The notes: generated by a model from the sequence alone, not told the origin. DNA of 64,000 bases from Cribrihabitans marinus (GCF_900109035.1 NZ_FNYD01000005.1:62001-126000); one strand, 5' to 3'; counted from the first letter of the stretch, positions 47,162 through 56,026 are shown. Translations and numbers: made by a program.

Positions 47162-47197
47162 CCCGGGCGGGGCGGATCCGATCCGCCCTGGCCCGGG
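47162..47197. repeat. Nested hairpin between ATPase and permease genes
   Basis: CCCGGGC (47162-47168) pairs with GCCCGGG (47191-47197), and inside it GGCGGATC-C-GATCCGCC (47171-47187) is a near-perfect palindrome. The structure begins 15 bases beyond the stop of the ATPase gene on the minus strand. It could reduce readthrough to the permease genes or protect the ATPase transcript. Confidence 0.5.
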
Positions 47198-47211
47198 CCG
47201 CAGTCATCCGT

Positions 47212-47994
47212 TCAACCGTCATAGGCATGCCCCGCCCTCAGCCCTTCGCGCACACGGTGGGCGACATCGAGGAATTCCGGCGTATCGCGGATGTCCAGCG
47301 GCCGTTCCTTCGGCAGCGGGCTTTCGATCACGTCGGTAATGCGACCCGGCCGCGGACTCATCACCACGATGCGGGTGCTGAGATAGACCGCCTCGGGGAT
47401 GGAATGGGTGACGAACCCGATGGTCTTTTCGGTCCGCGCCCAAAGCGCCAGGAGCTGCTCGTTGAGATGGTCGCGCACGATCTCGTCCAGCGCGCCGAAC
47501 GGTTCGTCCATCAACAGGATGCCGGCATCGAAGGCCAGCGCGCGGGCGATGCTGGCCCGCTGCTGCATGCCGCCCGACAATTGCCAGGGATACTTGGCCC
47601 CGAACCCCTTGAGGTCGACAAGCTCCAGCACCCGGTCGGCGCGGCGCTCCTGCTCCTCGCGGGAAAACCCCATGATCTCGAGTGGCAGCTTGACGTTCTT
47701 TGCGATGGTGCGCCACGGGTAGAGTCCCGCCGCCTGGAAGACATAGCCATAGGCCCGCTTGCGCCGCGCCTCGTCCGGCGTCATGCCATTGACCGACAGG
47801 CTGCCGCCGGTCGGCGTCTCGAGCCCTGCGATGCAGCGCAGGAAGGTCGTCTTGCCACAGCCCGACGGGCCGATGAAGCTGACAAAATCGCCCTTGCCGA
47901 TGGTCAGGCTCACGTCCTTGAGCGCGTGGACCGGGCCGTCATTGGTCTGGAATGTCAGGTCCAGCCCCTGCGCGTCGATGATCGTTTCGTTCAA
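47212..47994 (-). CDS. ABC transporter ATP-binding protein (NMT1-type system)
   Basis: The 260-residue ATPase has Walker A GPSGCGKTT, the signature LSGGMQQRA, Walker B ILLMDEPFGALD and the H-loop THSIPEA. I choose the TTG at 47994, which overlaps the stop of the decarboxylase gene (TTGA) and has a GGGGGG ribosome site; no ATG with a good site is available. It energises the permease pair downstream. The gap of 243 bases to the permeases holds hairpins but no gene. Confidence 0.9.
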   Translation of the reverse strand: MNETIIDAQGLDLTFQTNDGPVHALKDVSLTIGKGDFVSFIGPSGCGKTTFLRCIAGLETPTGGSLSVNGMTPDEARRKRAYGYVFQAAGLYPWRTIAKNVKLPLEIMGFSREEQERRADRVLELVDLKGFGAKYPWQLSGGMQQRASIARALAFDAGILLMDEPFGALDEIVRDHLNEQLLALWARTEKTIGFVTHSIPEAVYLSTRIVVMSPRPGRITDVIESPLPKERPLDIRDTPEFLDVAHRVREGLRAGHAYDG

Positions 47995-49403
47995 TTTCCC
48001 CCCCTGACGATTTGCCAGGCCTCGGCGATTTCCGAGACCAGCAGATCCGCATGTGCCTTTTGCGTGGCGTATCCGATCACCGAGACCCGGATGATGTCGC
48101 GACCCTGCCACGTGCCGTGCGAGGGGTACACCCGCCCCCTGCGCTGCACCTGGCGCAGAACCTCGCGGGTCTGCGCGTCGCCCTCGGCGTCCTCGCCGCA
48201 GCGGATCGCGACCTGGTTCGACGCGACCTCGTTGAGAACCGACAGCCCCGGCAGGTCCGAGATCTCAGCCGCGATTCCTTTGGCAAGGGCGCAGTGGCGA
48301 GCGACCATCTCGCGGACGCCGGCGCGCCCCAGGTGGCGCAGGATGGCATAGCTCGGCACGCCGCGCGCCCGACGCGAGAGTTCCGGAACGCTGTCCGTGG
48401 GCTCCCAATGGCCGGTCAGATCCGGAAGGTAGGCGCCCCGCGCCGACATCGACGCCACCAGCGCGGTCCGGTCGCGGACGATGGCCATGCCCGCATCGAA
48501 GGGCGCGTTGAGCCATTTGTGCAGGTCGACGGCCCAGCTGTCCGCCTCCTGCACGCCGGCAAGCCTCGGTGCCAGCTCCGGCACCGCGGCCAGCCACAGG
48601 CCAAAGGCGCCGTCCACATGCACCCAGGCGTCCCGCGCCCGGGCCATCGGGATCAGCTCGGCAAACGGGTCGGACGCGCCGCTGTTGATCTGTCCGGCCT
48701 GCAGCACCACCAGGACCGGGCCGTCGACCGACGCCAGGCAGCGTTCGAAACTCTCGGGCCGGATCCGGCCCTGGTCGTCGGTATCGGCCAGCAATGTGCG
48801 CTCGGTCCCGAAGCCGGCATATCTGAGCGCGGCGCTTGGCGCTGAATGGGCATCGGCGCCCATGATCACGGCGATCCCGGGTGCGCCGAACAGGCCGCGC
48901 GCCTCGACATCCCATCCGGCGCGCGCGCAGAGCGCGTTGCGGGCGGCCAAAATGGCCGCGGTGTTGCCGACCGTGGCGCCGGTGGTGATGCCGGCGCCGC
49001 TCTCGGGCGGCAGGCCCAACAGGTCGATGACCCAGTCGCAGACCGCGCGTTCCAGGCCGGTGACGGCGGGCGTCTCGGCCGAAGAGCCGGCGTTCTGCCC
49101 CCAGGCCGAGACCAGCATGTCCGCGGCCACGCCCACCGGATGCGAGCCGCCCAGGACATAGCCGTAGAACCCGGGCGAGGTCATCTGGTTCAGACCGTCA
49201 TCGGTCTCGTGGACCAGGGTCTCGATCACCTCCGCCGCCGGGATGCCCGCCTCGGCCAGCGGTGTGCGGAACCGGGCAACGGCAGTATCGAGGTCGCAGG
49301 CCGGCGGAACCGGGCGGTCGGGCACGCCCAGCCGATAGGCGATGGCCGCCTCGGCGGCCAGGCGCATGGCCTTTTCCTCTCCACTGCTCAGCCCCGCCGG
49401 CAC
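47991..49403 (-). CDS. PLP-dependent amino acid decarboxylase (aromatic-L-amino-acid / group II type)
   Basis: The 470-residue fold-type I enzyme has the PLP lysine in AVDLHKWLN, the Asp of HVDGAFG, and TGATVGNTAAILAAR, as in group II decarboxylases such as AADC and glutamate decarboxylase. It sits between the hydantoinase and the ABC genes, 3 bases from hydA, so it should act on a product of that pathway or its amino acid. Reductive pyrimidine breakdown yields beta-amino acids, which group II enzymes normally do not use. The substrate is unknown. Confidence 0.85.
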   Translation of the reverse strand: MPAGLSSGEEKAMRLAAEAAIAYRLGVPDRPVPPACDLDTAVARFRTPLAEAGIPAAEVIETLVHETDDGLNQMTSPGFYGYVLGGSHPVGVAADMLVSAWGQNAGSSAETPAVTGLERAVCDWVIDLLGLPPESGAGITTGATVGNTAAILAARNALCARAGWDVEARGLFGAPGIAVIMGADAHSAPSAALRYAGFGTERTLLADTDDQGRIRPESFERCLASVDGPVLVVLQAGQINSGASDPFAELIPMARARDAWVHVDGAFGLWLAAVPELAPRLAGVQEADSWAVDLHKWLNAPFDAGMAIVRDRTALVASMSARGAYLPDLTGHWEPTDSVPELSRRARGVPSYAILRHLGRAGVREMVARHCALAKGIAAEISDLPGLSVLNEVASNQVAIRCGEDAEGDAQTREVLRQVQRRGRVYPSHGTWQGRDIIRVSVIGYATQKAHADLLVSEIAEAWQIVRGGN

Positions 49404-49406
49404 CGA

Positions 49407-50861
49407 TCAGACCCCGGTGGCCGGAATGCCGCTGCGCTCCACCGGGCGGGGCGCGGTCAGCTCCTTCCAGGTCGACAGGGCCTTGTTGACCACCATGTTC
49501 GCCTCGCGCGGCACGAACTTGCCATGCCCCTCCTCGGTGCGGATCTCGCCATCGTTCACCGCGACCTGGCCGCGGGTCAGGGTAAAGCGCGGCAGGCCCT
49601 GGACCTCCTTGCCCTCGAACACGTTGTAGTCGATCGCCGATTGCTGCGTCTTGGCCGAGATCGTCTTGCGCCGCTCAGGATCCCAGACCACCAGATCGGC
49701 ATCGGCGCCCACCAGAACGGCGCCCTTTTTCGGATAGCAATTCAGGATCTTGGCGATGTTCGTTGACGTGATCGCGACGAACTCGTTCGGCGTCAACCGC
49801 CCGGTCTCGACCCCGTGGGTCCACAGCATCGGCATCCGGTCCTCCAGGCCGCCGGTGCCGTTGGGGATCTTGGTGAAATCGCCCACGCCATAGCGCTTCT
49901 GCTCGGTGGTGAAGGCGCAGTGATCGGTCGCCACCACCGACAGGCTGCCCGATTGCAACCCGGCCCACAGGCTGTCCTGGTGCTGCTTGTTGCGGAAGGG
50001 CGGGCTCATCACGCGGCGCGCGGCATGGTCCCAGTCCTTGTTGAAATACTCGCTTTCGTCCAGCGTCAGGTGCTGGATCAGCGGCTCGCCCCAGACCCGC
50101 TTGCCCTGCATCCGCGCACGGCGGATCGCCTCGTGGCTTTCCTCGCAGGACGTGTGCACCACGTAGAGCGGCACGCCGGCCATGTCGGCGATCATGATGG
50201 CGCGGTTGGTGGCCTCGCCCTCGACCTGGGGCGGGCGGGAATAGGCATGCGCCTCGGGGCCGGTATTGCCCTGGGCCAGCAGCTTGGCGCTGAGTTCTGC
50301 CACGACATCGCCGTTCTCGGCATGCACCATCGCGATTCCGCCCAGCTCGGCCAGGCGCTGGAACGAGGCGTAGAGCTCGTCGTCATTGACCATCAACGCG
50401 CCCTTGTAGGCCATGAAATGCTTGAACGTGTTGATGCCGCGGGTCTCGATCACGGTCTTGATGTCGTCGAACACCTGCTCGCCCCACCAGGTCACCGCCA
50501 TGTGGAAGGAGTAGTCGCAATTGGCCCGGGTCGACTTGTTGTCCCAGCGCTTCAGCGCGTCCAGCAGGCTTTCGCCGGGGCTGGGCAGCGCGAAATCGAC
50601 CACCATCGTGGTGCCCCCGGCCAGCGCCGCACGGGTGCCGGATTCGAAATCGTCGCTGGAATAGGTGCCCATGAAGGGCATCTCCAGATGCGTATGCGGG
50701 TCGATCCCGCCGGGCATCACGTAGCAGCCGGTCGCGTCCAGTTCCTCACCGCCTTTGAGGTCGGGTCCGATTTCGGTGATCACCCCGTTCTCGACCTTCA
50801 CATCCGCCTTGTAGGTCAGGTCGGCGGTGACAACGGTTCCGTTCTTGATGATGGTGCTCAT
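49407..50861 (-). CDS. hydA: Dihydropyrimidinase (hydantoinase family)
   Basis: The 484-residue amidohydrolase opens dihydrouracil or dihydrothymine to N-carbamoyl-beta-amino acids. Metal and active-site segments: DPHTHLEMPF, the carbamylated lysine in FKHFMAYKG near residue 149, MVHAENGD, VHTSCEES and VVATDHCAF. It is the second enzyme of the reductive pathway started by PreTA. The gene is 56 bases downstream of the GIY-YIG gene. Confidence 0.95.
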   Translation of the reverse strand: MSTIIKNGTVVTADLTYKADVKVENGVITEIGPDLKGGEELDATGCYVMPGGIDPHTHLEMPFMGTYSSDDFESGTRAALAGGTTMVVDFALPSPGESLLDALKRWDNKSTRANCDYSFHMAVTWWGEQVFDDIKTVIETRGINTFKHFMAYKGALMVNDDELYASFQRLAELGGIAMVHAENGDVVAELSAKLLAQGNTGPEAHAYSRPPQVEGEATNRAIMIADMAGVPLYVVHTSCEESHEAIRRARMQGKRVWGEPLIQHLTLDESEYFNKDWDHAARRVMSPPFRNKQHQDSLWAGLQSGSLSVVATDHCAFTTEQKRYGVGDFTKIPNGTGGLEDRMPMLWTHGVETGRLTPNEFVAITSTNIAKILNCYPKKGAVLVGADADLVVWDPERRKTISAKTQQSAIDYNVFEGKEVQGLPRFTLTRGQVAVNDGEIRTEEGHGKFVPREANMVVNKALSTWKELTAPRPVERSGIPATGV

Positions 50862-50885
50862 GCCCTAGTCTCCCTGTCTGTGCCC

Positions 50886-50906
50886 GTCCCGGCCCTGAGC
50901 CGGGAC
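50886..50906. repeat. Palindromic REP-like element, copy 1
   Basis: GTCCCGGC (50886-50893), CCTGA loop, GCCGGGAC (50899-50906). It shares arms and loop with copies at 51245-51265 and 51279-51299, all flanking the GIY-YIG gene. Confidence 0.6.
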
Positions 50907-50917
50907 CTCTCGCCGGC

Positions 50918-51220
50918 TCAGTCGGGGACGTGGGCTGTCATGTCTTTCCAGTCCGGGTTGGACCGGGTGATCAACGCGATCTTCCAATCGCGCCGCCATC
51001 GCTTGATCTGGCGCTCGCGGGCGAGAGATGCTTCGAAATCGTCCAGCCCCTCGAACCAGACCAGCGTACGGATCTTGTATTTCGCGGTGTGATTTGAAAA
51101 CCCGGCACGATGCGCCTCGACCCTGCGACGCAGGTCGCGTGTGCGCCCGGTATAGAGCGCGCCGGCCGGGCGCGAGGCCATGATATAGACAAAATGCGGC
51201 ATCGCCCGACACTCGCGCAT
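50918..51220 (-). CDS. GIY-YIG domain nuclease-like protein
   Basis: A 100-residue protein with the GIY-YIG core: FVYIMASRPAGALYTGRT (where the second Tyr is the catalytic one), RRRVEAHRAG and a Glu in VWFEGLDDFEASLARER. It belongs to the small UPF0213/YhbQ-like group. It interrupts the hydantoinase-amidase operon and is bracketed by palindromic repeats. The frame is intact. Role: possible structure-specific or repeat-linked nuclease. Confidence 0.85.
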   Translation of the reverse strand: MRECRAMPHFVYIMASRPAGALYTGRTRDLRRRVEAHRAGFSNHTAKYKIRTLVWFEGLDDFEASLARERQIKRWRRDWKIALITRSNPDWKDMTAHVPD

Positions 51221-51244
51221 GGCGGTTAACGGGTGGTGAAACCC

Positions 51245-51299
51245 GCACCGGGCCTGACCCGGTGCCTCGGGCCAGGAGGTCCCGGGTCAAGCCCGGGAC
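51245..51299. repeat. Palindromic REP-like elements, copies 2 and 3
   Basis: Copy 2 is GCACCGGG (51245-51252), CCTGA, CCCGGTGC (51258-51265). Copy 3 is GTCCCGGG (51279-51286), TCAAG, CCCGGGAC (51292-51299), in opposite orientation. They lie between the amidase stop and the GIY-YIG gene start. Confidence 0.6.
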
Positions 51300-51319
51300 G
51301 TGGCGGCCGGGCGTCGCGC

Positions 51320-52570
51320 TCACTCCACGATCTCCGCCGTCTCGACCACTGCGTGGAACAGCACATCCGCGCCGGCCCGCGCCCAGTCGGGGCTGATCTC
51401 CTCGGCCTCGTTATGTGACAGCCCGTCGACACAGGGGCACATCACCATCGCGGTAGGTGCCACGCGGTTGATCCAGCAGGCGTCATGCCCGGCGCCCGAG
51501 ATCAGGTCGCGATGGGAATAGCCCAGCCGCTCGGCCGCGCTGCGCACCGCGGCCACGCAGCCTGCGTCGAACTCCACGGGGTCGAAGCCGCCGACCTTCT
51601 CGAACTCCACCTCCAGCCCCATGTCACCCACGATCGCCTGGGCCTCGGTCCGCAGCCGCGCCTCCATGTCCTGAATCACGCTCAGGTCGGGCGAGCGGAA
51701 ATCGACCGTGAACACCGCCTTGCCGGGGATCACGTTGCGCGAGTTGGGATAGACGTCGATATGCCCCGCCGCGCCCACCGCGTGCGGCTTGTGCGACCAG
51801 GCGATTTCGTCGACCTTCTCCAGGATCCGCGCCATCGCCAGCCCGGCATTCTTGCGCATCGGCATGGGGGTCGAGCCGGTATGGCTCTCCTTGCCGGTCA
51901 CCGTCACCTGCGTCCAGCTCAGCCCTTGGCCGTGGGTGACAACGCCGATATCCTTGCCCTCGGCCTCGAGGATCGGGCCCTGTTCGATATGCAGTTCGAA
52001 GAAGGCGTGCATCTTGCGCGCGCCGACCTCTTCCTCGCCGCGCCAGCCGATGCGCTGCAGCTCGTCGCCGAAACTCTTGCCCTCGGCATCCTCGCGCGCA
52101 TAGGCCCAGTCCTGCGTGTGCATCCCCGCGAAGACGCCCGAGGACAGCATCGCCGGGGCAAACCGCGTGCCCTCCTCGTTGGTCCAGTTGGTCACCACGA
52201 TGGGATGCTTGGTCTTGATCCCCAGGTCGTTGAGCGTGCGGATGATCTCCAGCCCGCCCAGCACGCCCAGCACGCCGTCATATTTGCCCCCCGTGGGCTG
52301 GGTGTCGAGATGGCTGCCCACATAGACCGGCAACGCGTCCGGGTCGGTGCCTTCGCGCCGGGCGAACATGTTGCCCATCTGGTCCAGCCCCATGGAACAG
52401 CCCGCCTCCTCGCACCAGCGCTGGAACAAGGCGCGTCCCTCGCCATCCTCGTCGGTCACCGTCTGGCGGTTGTTTCCGCCCGCCACGCCGGGGCCGATCT
52501 TGGCCATTTCCATCAGGCTGTCCCACAGCCGTTCGCCGTTGATCCTGAGATTCTGCGCCGGAGCCGCCAT
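51320..52570 (-). CDS. N-carbamoyl-beta-alanine amidohydrolase (Zn-dependent M20 family)
   Basis: The 416-residue enzyme removes the carbamoyl group of N-carbamoyl-beta-alanine or 3-ureidoisobutyrate, giving the amino acid, CO2 and ammonia. M20 metal-binding segments are GSHLDTQPTGGKYDG, NEEGTRFAPAM and FFELHIEQGP, and ISGAGHDACW near the C-terminus. It is the first gene of the minus-strand operon; the RutR-type operator lies 48 bases upstream. Confidence 0.92.
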   Translation of the reverse strand: MAAPAQNLRINGERLWDSLMEMAKIGPGVAGGNNRQTVTDEDGEGRALFQRWCEEAGCSMGLDQMGNMFARREGTDPDALPVYVGSHLDTQPTGGKYDGVLGVLGGLEIIRTLNDLGIKTKHPIVVTNWTNEEGTRFAPAMLSSGVFAGMHTQDWAYAREDAEGKSFGDELQRIGWRGEEEVGARKMHAFFELHIEQGPILEAEGKDIGVVTHGQGLSWTQVTVTGKESHTGSTPMPMRKNAGLAMARILEKVDEIAWSHKPHAVGAAGHIDVYPNSRNVIPGKAVFTVDFRSPDLSVIQDMEARLRTEAQAIVGDMGLEVEFEKVGGFDPVEFDAGCVAAVRSAAERLGYSHRDLISGAGHDACWINRVAPTAMVMCPCVDGLSHNEAEEISPDWARAGADVLFHAVVETAEIVE

Positions 52571-52617
52571 GATTCTCCCCTGTCGGTTTGTCGCGGTTGG
52601 TCCGCGTTCTGGAATGA

Positions 52618-52635
52618 TTTGACCAACTGGTCAAA
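52618..52635. promoter_or_regulatory. RutR-type operator (TTTGACCA-AC-TGGTCAAA)
   Basis: An exact inverted repeat, TTTGACCA (52618-52625), AC, TGGTCAAA (52628-52635), matches the E. coli RutR consensus TTGACCA-N2-TGGTCAA at every defined base. It lies between the amidase gene (minus) and the RutR-like gene (plus), 48 bases from the amidase start. Because the matching regulator gene is adjacent, this is the best-supported operator in the window. Confidence 0.85.
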
Positions 52636-52739
52636 GTCACGCTATCACGGCAAGACCACCAGTCAAGAAATTGCAGCCCCTGCCCGCGCAACCGGCCCTG
52701 ATTTCCGGATAACGGGCCGAAAACCAGGCACCGCCGCGC

Positions 52740-53354
52740 ATGCCGACCGATCCCGCGCCGACCCGGATCCAGAAGAAGAACCGCGCCGCCATCCTGGAGG
52801 CCGCGCTGAACGTGTTCTCGGCGCAAGGGTTCCGCGGGGCGACGGTGGACCAGATCGCCGCCGAGGCCGGGCTGAGCAAGCCCAACCTGCTCTACTACTT
52901 CCCGTCCAAGGAGGCGATGCACAACGCGCTGCTCGAGGCGCTGCTCGACACCTGGCTCGACCCGCTGCGCGCGCTGGACGAGGACGGAGACCCGCTCGAG
53001 GAGATCCTGGCCTATATCCGCCGCAAGCTGCAGATGAGCCGCGACTTTCCCCGCGAGAGCCGGCTCTTCGCCAACGAGATCGTGCAGGGCGCGCCGCGCA
53101 TCCACGCGGCGCTGTCGCAGGATCTCAAGGCGCTGGTCGATGACAAGGTGACGCTGCTGCGGGGCTGGATGGCGGCCGGGCGGATCGCCCCGGTCCACCC
53201 CTATCACCTGATCTTCTCGATCTGGGCGCTGACCCAGCACTATGCCGATTTCGACACCCAGGTCCGCGCCGTGCTGGGCGAGGAGGATCCGTTCGACGGG
53301 GCCGAGGCGTTCATCGACACGCTCTACCGGCGGCTGCTGCACCCCCCGGGCTGA
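52740..53354 (+). CDS. rutR: RutR-like TetR family regulator of pyrimidine catabolism
   Basis: The 204-residue protein has the TetR helix-turn-helix (ATVDQIAAEAGLSKPNLLYYFPSKEA) and a C-terminal domain very like RutR in SRDFPRESRLFANEI and IFSIWALTQHYADF. E. coli RutR responds to uracil and represses pyrimidine degradation. Here it adjoins an exact RutR-type palindrome and pyrimidine genes, so it should repress the amidase-hydA-ABC operon, and likely preTA as well. Its own start has only a weak ribosome site. Confidence 0.9.
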   Translation: MPTDPAPTRIQKKNRAAILEAALNVFSAQGFRGATVDQIAAEAGLSKPNLLYYFPSKEAMHNALLEALLDTWLDPLRALDEDGDPLEEILAYIRRKLQMSRDFPRESRLFANEIVQGAPRIHAALSQDLKALVDDKVTLLRGWMAAGRIAPVHPYHLIFSIWALTQHYADFDTQVRAVLGEEDPFDGAEAFIDTLYRRLLHPPG

Positions 53355-54611
53355 TCACCGTTCCTCTTCGGCCGGCGCGTCATCCTCGCCCACGGCCAGC
53401 GCGGCGGTCTCCGGCGTCGAGGCGCGGGCCGCCGGGGCCGGGACGAACACGCCCTTGTCGGCGTCTTCCACCGGTGCGCGCTGCGCGATGCGCAGGATGG
53501 CGAAGGCGATCAGCAGCAGATGCGCCCCGGCCGAGGTCAGGAACAGCCCCGCACCGCCCAGCATCCCCATGCCGACCCCGGCCAGCGTCGGCCCCGCGAT
53601 CGAGCCCAGACCGTAGACCATCAGCAACCCGCCGCTGACCTGGATCGCCATGCCCTCGGCGGCATGGTCATTGGCATGGGCGACGATGATCGGATACATG
53701 GCGAAGATCGCCGCGCCGAAGGATGCCGACAGGATCAGGTTCAGGCCCAGCGCCTCGGGGCGCAGGAAGATGAAGACCAGGTCCACCGCCAGCGCCGCGG
53801 CGACCACCCCGACCAGCACGACGCGCCGGTCCATGCGGTCCGACAGCCAACCGATGGGGATCTGCGACACCGCGCCCGCCAGCACCGGCAGGCTGGCGAA
53901 AAGCGCCACCGAGGTCACCGCCAGGCCCACCCGGTCGGCATAGACCGCGGCCAGCGTGCCGAAGGCGCTGTTTGAGATGCCGACGCAGAACACGCCGAAC
54001 ACAGCCACCGGCGAGTTGCGCCACAGCGCGCGCAGATCCAGGCGCACATTGACCAGCGGCTTGGGCATCGCCGTGGTGGACATCGCCGTCGGCACCAGCG
54101 CCAGGCAATAGAAGATCGCCGGCAGGATGAAGAACAGGATGCCGGTCGCATCCCCCAGGGTCAGCACCAGCTGCCCGGCGGTCGAGGCGATCAGGTTGAC
54201 CATCGTGTAGAGGCCGAAGATCCGCCCGCGCGAGCTCGGGTCGGCGCGTTCGCTCAACCAGCTTTCCACGATCATCGCCGCGCCGGCGAAACAGAAGCCC
54301 GACAGCGCCCTGAGCGGGATCCAGGCATAGGGCGACAGGATCAGCAGCGACAGCAGCATCGCCACGGCGGCAAATGCCGACATCACGCTGAAGGCGCGGA
54401 TATGGCCCACCTTGCCCACCAGCGGCGGGGTCAGGATGCAGCCCGCGACATAGCCCAGCGCCCAACCGGTGCCCAAGAGCCCCAGCGACGCCGCGCTGAA
54501 CCCTTCCGCGGTGCCGCGGATCGGCAGGATCAGGCTGTTCATCCCGCCCGCGAACAGCAGCAGGGCCGAGCCCAGCAGCAGCGCGCTTACGGGAAGCAGT
54601 TGCCGGATCAC
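53355..54611 (-). CDS. MFS transporter (YcaD-like)
   Basis: The 418-residue protein has about 12 membrane segments and MFS landmarks: GYVAGCILTPPLVGKVGH after helix 2, ESWLSERADPSSRGRIFGLY in the middle and SNSAFGTLAAVYADR. The C-terminal tail is hydrophilic. It ends 1 base after the rutR stop and is convergent with it. Substrate unknown; export or uptake of a pyrimidine-related compound would fit the locus but is not shown. Confidence 0.88.
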   Translation of the reverse strand: MIRQLLPVSALLLGSALLLFAGGMNSLILPIRGTAEGFSAASLGLLGTGWALGYVAGCILTPPLVGKVGHIRAFSVMSAFAAVAMLLSLLILSPYAWIPLRALSGFCFAGAAMIVESWLSERADPSSRGRIFGLYTMVNLIASTAGQLVLTLGDATGILFFILPAIFYCLALVPTAMSTTAMPKPLVNVRLDLRALWRNSPVAVFGVFCVGISNSAFGTLAAVYADRVGLAVTSVALFASLPVLAGAVSQIPIGWLSDRMDRRVVLVGVVAAALAVDLVFIFLRPEALGLNLILSASFGAAIFAMYPIIVAHANDHAAEGMAIQVSGGLLMVYGLGSIAGPTLAGVGMGMLGGAGLFLTSAGAHLLLIAFAILRIAQRAPVEDADKGVFVPAPAARASTPETAALAVGEDDAPAEEER

Positions 54612-54653
54612 CCGGACACCGACAGGACGGCGGACAGCTCTACGCGCCCGTAC

Positions 54654-54685
54654 TTCCTCTTGCCTGAAATATCCCCGCCGGAGGC
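54654..54685 (-). repeat. Dispersed TATTT element, copy 6
   Basis: On the minus strand it reads GCCTCCGGCGGGGATATTTC and then AGGCAAGAGGAA. It lies between the preA stop and the MFS gene, just after the hairpin ACGCGCC-GCA-GGCGCGT (54686-54702). Confidence 0.6.
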
Positions 54686-54707
54686 ACGCGCCGCAGGCGC
54701 GTCCGGC

Positions 54708-56012
54708 CTATTCGGCCGCCTTGGCCGCCGGGTTGTTGGGATGCGTGGTCCAGTTGGCATATCCCGCCTCTACCACCTTGCCGGTCCTCGGGTCCACCTC
54801 GCCGGGCTGCATCGGCACCATCGAGATGCAGCCCTCGACCGGGCAGACATCCACGCACAGGTTGCAGGCCACGCATTCCTCGTCGATCACCTCGAACACC
54901 CGGTCGGGCGACATCGAGATCGCCTGGTGGCTGGTGTCCTCGCAGGCGGCGTAGCAGCGGCCGCACTTGATGCACTGGTCCTGGTCGATCTTCGCCTTGG
55001 CGACATAGTTGAGATTGAGATACTGCCAGTCGGTGACATTGGGTACCGCGCGGCCGACGACCTCGCGCGTGCTGGCATATCCCTTCTCATCCATCCACTG
55101 GCTCAGCCCGGTCGCCAGTTCCTCGACGATGCGGAACCCGTAGGTCATCGCGGCGGTGCAGACCTGCACGTTGCCGCAGCCCAGCGCCATGAACTCGGCC
55201 GCGTCGCGCCAGGTGGTCACACCGCCGATACCGCTGATTGGCAGGAGGTGGGTGTCGGGATTGCGCGCGATCTCGGACACCATGCTGAGCGCGATCGGCT
55301 TGACCGCCGGCCCGCAATAGCCGCCATGACTGCCCTTGCCGTCGATCGAGGGCTCGGGGCTCATCGTGTCCAGGTTCACGTTTGTGATCGAGTTGATCGT
55401 GTTGATCAGGCTGACCGCATCGGCGCCGCCATTCTTCGCCGCCGTTGCCGGCTTGCGGATATCGGCGATATTGGGCGTCAGCTTCACGATCACCGGGCGG
55501 TCATAGTATTTCTTGCACCAGCGGGTGACCATCTCGATATATTCCGGCACCTGGCCGACCGCAGATCCCATGCCGCGCTCGGACATGCCGTGCGGGCAGC
55601 CGAAATTCAGCTCGATCCCGTCGGCGCCGGTCTCGGCCACGCGCGGCAGGATCGCCTTCCACGCGCCTTCCTCGCAGGGCACCATGATCGAGGCGATCAG
55701 CGCCCGGTCGGGGTAATCCGCCTTCACGCGCGCCATTTCCTCCAGGTTCACCTCCAGCGGCCGGTCGGTGATCAGCTCGATATTGTTCAGCCCCAGCAGC
55801 CGCCGGTCGGCGCCGTAGATCGCGCCATAGCGCGGGCCGTTCACGTTCACCACCGGCGGGCCCTCGGCGCCCAGCGTCTTCCAGACCACCCCGCCCCATC
55901 CGGCCTCGAAGGCGCGGCGCACGTTGTATTCCTTGTCCGTGGGCGGCGCCGAGGCCAGCCAGAACGGGTTGGGCGTGGTGATGCCAAGAAATTCGGTCGT
56001 CAGATCGGCCAT
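54708..56012 (-). CDS. preA: NAD-dependent dihydropyrimidine dehydrogenase subunit PreA
   Basis: The 434-residue FMN enzyme reduces uracil or thymine to the dihydropyrimidine. The TIM-barrel part contains NFGCPHGMSERGMG (catalytic Cys region near residue 132) and ISGIGGVTTWRDAAEF. The C-terminal ferredoxin domain has CIKCGRCYAAC and CVACNLCVDVCP for two [4Fe-4S] clusters. It pairs with PreT, encoded two genes upstream in the same operon. Confidence 0.95.
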   Translation of the reverse strand: MADLTTEFLGITTPNPFWLASAPPTDKEYNVRRAFEAGWGGVVWKTLGAEGPPVVNVNGPRYGAIYGADRRLLGLNNIELITDRPLEVNLEEMARVKADYPDRALIASIMVPCEEGAWKAILPRVAETGADGIELNFGCPHGMSERGMGSAVGQVPEYIEMVTRWCKKYYDRPVIVKLTPNIADIRKPATAAKNGGADAVSLINTINSITNVNLDTMSPEPSIDGKGSHGGYCGPAVKPIALSMVSEIARNPDTHLLPISGIGGVTTWRDAAEFMALGCGNVQVCTAAMTYGFRIVEELATGLSQWMDEKGYASTREVVGRAVPNVTDWQYLNLNYVAKAKIDQDQCIKCGRCYAACEDTSHQAISMSPDRVFEVIDEECVACNLCVDVCPVEGCISMVPMQPGEVDPRTGKVVEAGYANWTTHPNNPAAKAAE

Positions 56013-56026
56013 TTCATCGGCTCCTT

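Noticed and set aside
46969-47211. A TPP or similar riboswitch upstream of the ABC permeases
   Set aside because: I looked for TPP, FMN and guanidine consensus segments on both strands and did not find them. Only hairpins and the TATTT pair are present.
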